From contig USEZ01000078.1 in the NCBI GenBank assembly GCA_900553775.1, positions 1 through 8,537 on the forward strand: a DNA stretch of 8,537 bases. Direction: 5' to 3'. Each line of letters opens with the position of its first letter. Position 1 is the stretch's first letter. A program made the position numbers and the translations under genes. Positions 6,746 through 8,537 of the stretch are shown here, piece by piece. Source of the stretch: an uncultured Slackia sp. (GTDB lineage: Bacteria; Actinomycetota; Coriobacteriia; Coriobacteriales; Eggerthellaceae). The notes beneath the pieces were generated by a model. That model saw nothing but the letters and a program-made list of their open reading frames with translations. It was not told the DNA's origin and made no database searches.

Positions 6746-7264
6746 ATGCAGCAACCCCAAGAACCGCAACCCATGCAGCCCCAGGCTTCGCCGCAGCCCG
6801 TCGCCGCTTCGCAGCCCGCGCAGCCGCAGCCTTGGCAAGGCACTGCGCCGCAGCAGCCGGCGCAGCCGCAGCAAGGCTGGCAGACGCCCCAACCGGCGCA
6901 GCCGCAGCCTGCTTCGCAGCCGTCCATGCCTGCGCAGCCCTACCCGTCTCAGGGCTTCGACCAGCAGGCCTACCGCCAAGATCAGGCGTACGGGCAGCCC
7001 CCTATGCCGGGCTATCAGGCCGTCTATCCGATGACCGAGTTCGACCGCACGCTGCGCCTGATCGCCTTCATCCTGAACATCCTTTCCCTTGTAGCCGCCG
7101 CCATCTTGATCATTCCTCTGGCATGGATGATCCCCATGTGCGTCAGGTCGTGGGGCATCTACAAGGGAACCAAGCCGAACACGGTCGCCTTCGGCGTCTG
7201 CACGCTGATCTTCCTTTCGCTGATCGGCGGCATTCTGCTGCTCATTTCGAAAAAAGACCGTTAG
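6746..7264 (+). CDS. Pro/Gln-rich protein with two transmembrane segments, function unknown
   Basis: This 172-residue protein is one whose function I do not recognise. Residues 1-98 are low-complexity and rich in Pro, Gln and Ala, with three near copies of QPAQPQ (23-28, 37-42, 49-54), then a Tyr/Gly/Gln stretch ending at MTEFDRTLR. Two hydrophobic segments follow, about 104-131 (LIAFILNILSLVAAAILIIPLAWMIP) and about 146-167 (VAFGVCTLIFLSLIGGILLLI), joined by the polar loop RSWGIYKGTKPNT and ending in a Lys-rich tail, SKKDR. The two-helix part resembles small conserved membrane proteins of Gram-positive bacteria, from memory only. No signal peptide is evident; the disordered N-terminus is probably cytoplasmic, with a helical hairpin in the membrane (inference). 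The ATG at 6746 has an upstream AGGAG (6734-6738, 7-base spacing). The frame is open far upstream, but that part is antisense to the T-box and is not coding. It is divergent from pheST and does not appear to belong to a larger operon. Confidence 0.8.
   Translation: MQQPQEPQPMQPQASPQPVAASQPAQPQPWQGTAPQQPAQPQQGWQTPQPAQPQPASQPSMPAQPYPSQGFDQQAYRQDQAYGQPPMPGYQAVYPMTEFDRTLRLIAFILNILSLVAAAILIIPLAWMIPMCVRSWGIYKGTKPNTVAFGVCTLIFLSLIGGILLLISKKDR
6812..6907 (+). repeat. Degenerate CAG-CCG-GCG-CAG-CCG-CAG coding repeats
   Basis: Three in-frame copies of an 18-base unit encoding QPAQPQ lie at 6812-6829, 6854-6871 and 6890-6907, differing only at silent positions. They make up part of the low-complexity N-terminus of the membrane protein and may change length by slippage or recombination. 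Confidence 0.6.
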
Positions 7265-7411
7265 CCGCACGCTCTCGGAAACGGCGGCGAAACCCGACGC
7301 CCCGCCCATCGAAGGCCGAATGTTTTCAGGGGTCGGGCCGTCGAGCCGCCCGATATCTCGAGCCGCCGCGCTTCGCCCTCCCCCGACATGCGGAACCGAC
7401 GAAACGCGGCG

Positions 7412-7427
7412 GCGGGCGCGTGCCCGC
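7412..7427 (+). other. Hairpin just before the Nudix gene's ribosome binding site
   Basis: GCGGGC-GCGT-GCCCGC can form a 6-bp GC stem ending 4 bases before the Shine-Dalgarno AAGGA (7432-7436). It has no T-tract, so it is not an intrinsic terminator. It might affect translation start, or be chance. The rest of the intergenic stretch 7265-7444 shows no terminator with a T-tract and no clear promoter. Confidence 0.25.
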
Positions 7428-7444
7428 ATGCAAGGAATCCGACT

Positions 7445-7708
7445 ATGGGAATTCTCGAAGACATCGCCGCCTACGAACCGTTCAACGAACAGGAGCGCGT
7501 CGATAAAGAAGCCATCCTGCGCGCGCTTGAAGCCGACCCGCGCTGTTTCGAGCGCGAAGCGCAGGCGCATATGACCTGTTCGGCCTGGACCGTCGACGAA
7601 GCGTTCGAACAGACGCTTTTCGTCTATCACGACATCTACGATTCCTGGTCGTGGATCGGCGGGCACGCCGACGGCGAACGCGACCTTGCCGCCGTGGCCC
7701 TGCGCGAT
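7445..7708 (+). pseudogene. Nudix hydrolase, N-terminal part only (cut at the chimeric join)
   Basis: The first 88 residues (MGILEDIAAYEPFNEQERVD...) read as a typical Nudix hydrolase of the kind ending in YDSWSWIGGHADGERDLAAVALR. A Nudix box starts at G73 (Gx5-x-x7-R87), and the conserved RE-U-x-EE-x-GU part should follow. Instead residue 88 is Asp, and everything after it is unrelated: the sequence becomes the antisense of a histidine kinase. The open frame continues to 8338 (297 codons in all), but the part after about 7708 is not a real protein. An intact member would have about 80-100 more residues, including the catalytic glutamates, so this copy cannot work as written. The ATG at 7445 is chosen because AAGGA (7432-7436) lies 8 bases upstream and the protein starts as in the family; an in-frame ATG at 7388 is open but unsupported. 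The substrate cannot be told from this part. Confidence 0.7.
7688..7707. other. Chimeric join: 20 bases compatible with both flanking genes
   Basis: Plus-strand Nudix homology (LAAVALR) runs to about 7707. Minus-strand kinase homology (CQRIAQGHGG) runs to about 7688. The overlapping 20 bases encode plausible family residues for both proteins, on opposite strands and in different frames. Neither protein continues past the overlap. This is what is expected when two unrelated DNAs are joined at a short shared sequence. Confidence 0.7.
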
Positions 7709-8326
7709 GCGCTGGCAGATTGGAAGGCCGAGCCCCAAGCCGCGCGGCGGCATGGGGTCCTGCCCGCCGTCCATAAAGCGGTCGAACAAATGGGCCAGCG
7801 TGTCGCTGTCCATGCCCCTGCCGGTGTCCGCCACGGTGATCTTGACAAATCTCCCCTCCGTTTTCACGCGCACGCGGACACTGCCACCCTTGGGCGTAAA
7901 TTTAAGCGCGTTGGAGAGGAGATTCAGCAGCAGCTTGCGGATGGCCTCGGCGTCGAGGGCGATGATGCGGCTGTCGCGGTCGGCGAGGAAGTCGAGCTCC
8001 ACGCCGCGCTGCGCAAAAAGGAAGTCCACCTCGGCGCACACGCTGCGGCAGACGCCGACAATGTCGTCATCGTAGAGCTCGAAGCGCTTGCGCTCGAACA
8101 GGTTCCCCGCGTCGGTCAGATTGCTGGTGACGCGGTAGAGCTGGTAATAGCTCTGGTAAAATGCCGCGGCGGTGCGGTCAGTCTTCGGGTCCTTCTCCCG
8201 CGTCTCCTGCGGTGCCAGGCGGTCGACCGCCGTGTAGATCGTCGAAAGCGAGGTGCGCAGCTGCAATGCAATATTCGGCAGCACATCCGACAGCATTTTC
8301 AGTTCTTCTTCAGTATAATCCCGCAT
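7688..8326 (-). CDS. Histidine-kinase-like GHKL ATPase, C-terminus missing
   Basis: About 213 residues of a sensor-kinase-type protein are present. From MRDYTEEELKMLSDVLPN, a helical N-terminus leads to LQLRTSLSTIYTAVDRLAP (21-39), which aligns with the H-box but has Leu where the phospho-acceptor His should be and Ser for the Pro of HELRTPL. The ATPase domain is well formed: N-box LLLNLLSNALKFTP (132-145), G1 VADTGRGMDSDTLAHLFDRF (165-184) and G2 GLGLGLPICQ (196-205), ending at AQGHGG. There is no signal peptide or membrane segment, so it should be cytoplasmic. The start at 8324-8326 has AGGAG 6 bases upstream; an in-frame ATG at 8360-8362 lacks one. Homology stops at about 7688, roughly 20-30 residues short of a normal end. 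The open frame runs on to 6587, but that extension is antisense to the Nudix and membrane-protein genes and is artefactual. The style recalls Clostridia (Oscillospiraceae) kinases, from memory. The partner regulator and signal are unknown. Confidence 0.75.
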
Positions 8327-8537
8327 AGCGTCTCCTAATAAAAGTTCTCCTACCGGTAGCATTCACCGCAGGGAGGCGGAGTTTGCGCGGAAAGAATTGG
8401 TGTTTTCGCGATAAGCTCACGCTTAGAACGTTTTGTTGTACAGCGTTGTAGTATGAGGGTAGCAAAATTTCGGTCAAAAAGCAAGGAATTTGTGGAAATT
8501 ATGAAAAAAATAGAATTTTTGCAAAAAAGGACTTGCA
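8327..8537 (-). promoter_or_regulatory. AT-rich upstream region of the kinase gene with candidate promoter
   Basis: Base composition falls sharply to AT-rich here, unlike every intergenic region to the left. On the minus strand, TTGACC (8472-8477) and CATACT (8450-8455) are 16 bases apart, a fair sigma-70-type promoter giving a leader of about 115 bases to the kinase ATG. A small inverted repeat, TAAGC-TCAC-GCTTA (8412-8425), lies in that leader. Bases 8478-8537 are A-rich on the plus strand with no gene visible. Confidence 0.4.

Noticed and set aside
7265..7444. Possible small gene or terminator between the membrane protein and Nudix genes
   Set aside because: No start with a ribosome binding site gives a plausible peptide, and no hairpin there has a T-tract.
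6587..8326. Long minus-strand frame extending the kinase by over 360 codons
   Set aside because: Beyond about 7688 it is antisense to the Nudix and Pro/Gln-rich genes and reads as Arg/Leu-rich low-complexity sequence with no domain. The extension arises from the chimeric join.
1..8537. CRISPR array, tRNA/rRNA genes, insertion sequence or prophage attachment site
   Set aside because: I saw no spaced repeats, cloverleaf-like sequences, transposase motifs or terminal inverted repeats. The gene break at 7688-7707 has no target duplication or mobile element.

Overview
The window looks like a chromosomal segment of a high-GC Gram-positive anaerobe of the class Coriobacteriia (Actinomycetota, Eggerthellaceae-like). 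This rests on the GC-rich coding sequence, an ArgR-type repressor, an actinobacterial-type glutamate-cysteine ligase and a pheST operon behind a T-box leader. The genus is inference from composition and gene style, not from a search. The last ~830 bases appear to have a different origin.

Layout, left to right. (1) 69-500, minus: argR, with a good promoter (-35 593-598, -10 570-575) overlapped by an ARG-box-like site, and a 16-bp perfect palindrome further upstream (643-658). (2) 787-2070, plus: a GCS2-family glutamate-cysteine ligase, divergent from argR. (3) 2071-2361: convergent intergenic region with a strong bidirectional terminator (16-bp perfect stem). (4) 2362-4794 pheT and 4902-5984 pheS, both minus, forming the phenylalanyl-tRNA synthetase operon pheS-pheT. 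(5) 6104-6600, minus: promoter plus a long T-box riboswitch. It has a Stem I with AGAGA motif and apical hairpin, two UUC (Phe) triplets at the specifier position, an F-box, the T-box consensus AAGGTGGTACCGCG and an intrinsic terminator. Uncharged tRNA-Phe should therefore induce pheST. (6) 6746-7264, plus: a small Pro/Gln-rich protein with two membrane segments, function unknown. (7) 7445-~7708, plus: the N-terminal half of a Nudix hydrolase, cut inside the Nudix box. (8) ~7688-8326, minus: a GHKL/histidine-kinase ATPase, cut just before its C-terminus, followed by an AT-rich upstream region (8327-8537) with a candidate promoter.

The Nudix gene and the kinase run toward each other and both lose recognisable homology within the same ~20 bases (7688-7707), where the sequence fits either protein. 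This is best explained by a join at a short shared sequence: a metagenome assembly chimera, or less likely an illegitimate recombination. The right-hand piece resembles a Clostridia (Oscillospiraceae-like) gene by protein style. The long open frames crossing the join on both strands are artefacts of it.

I did not find a convincing new multi-gene system. The items most worth a second look are the chimeric join, the unusually long Phe T-box leader, the kinase with no phospho-acceptor histidine in its H-box, the ARG-box-like elements upstream of argR, and the expanded Cys4 knuckle in PheS.
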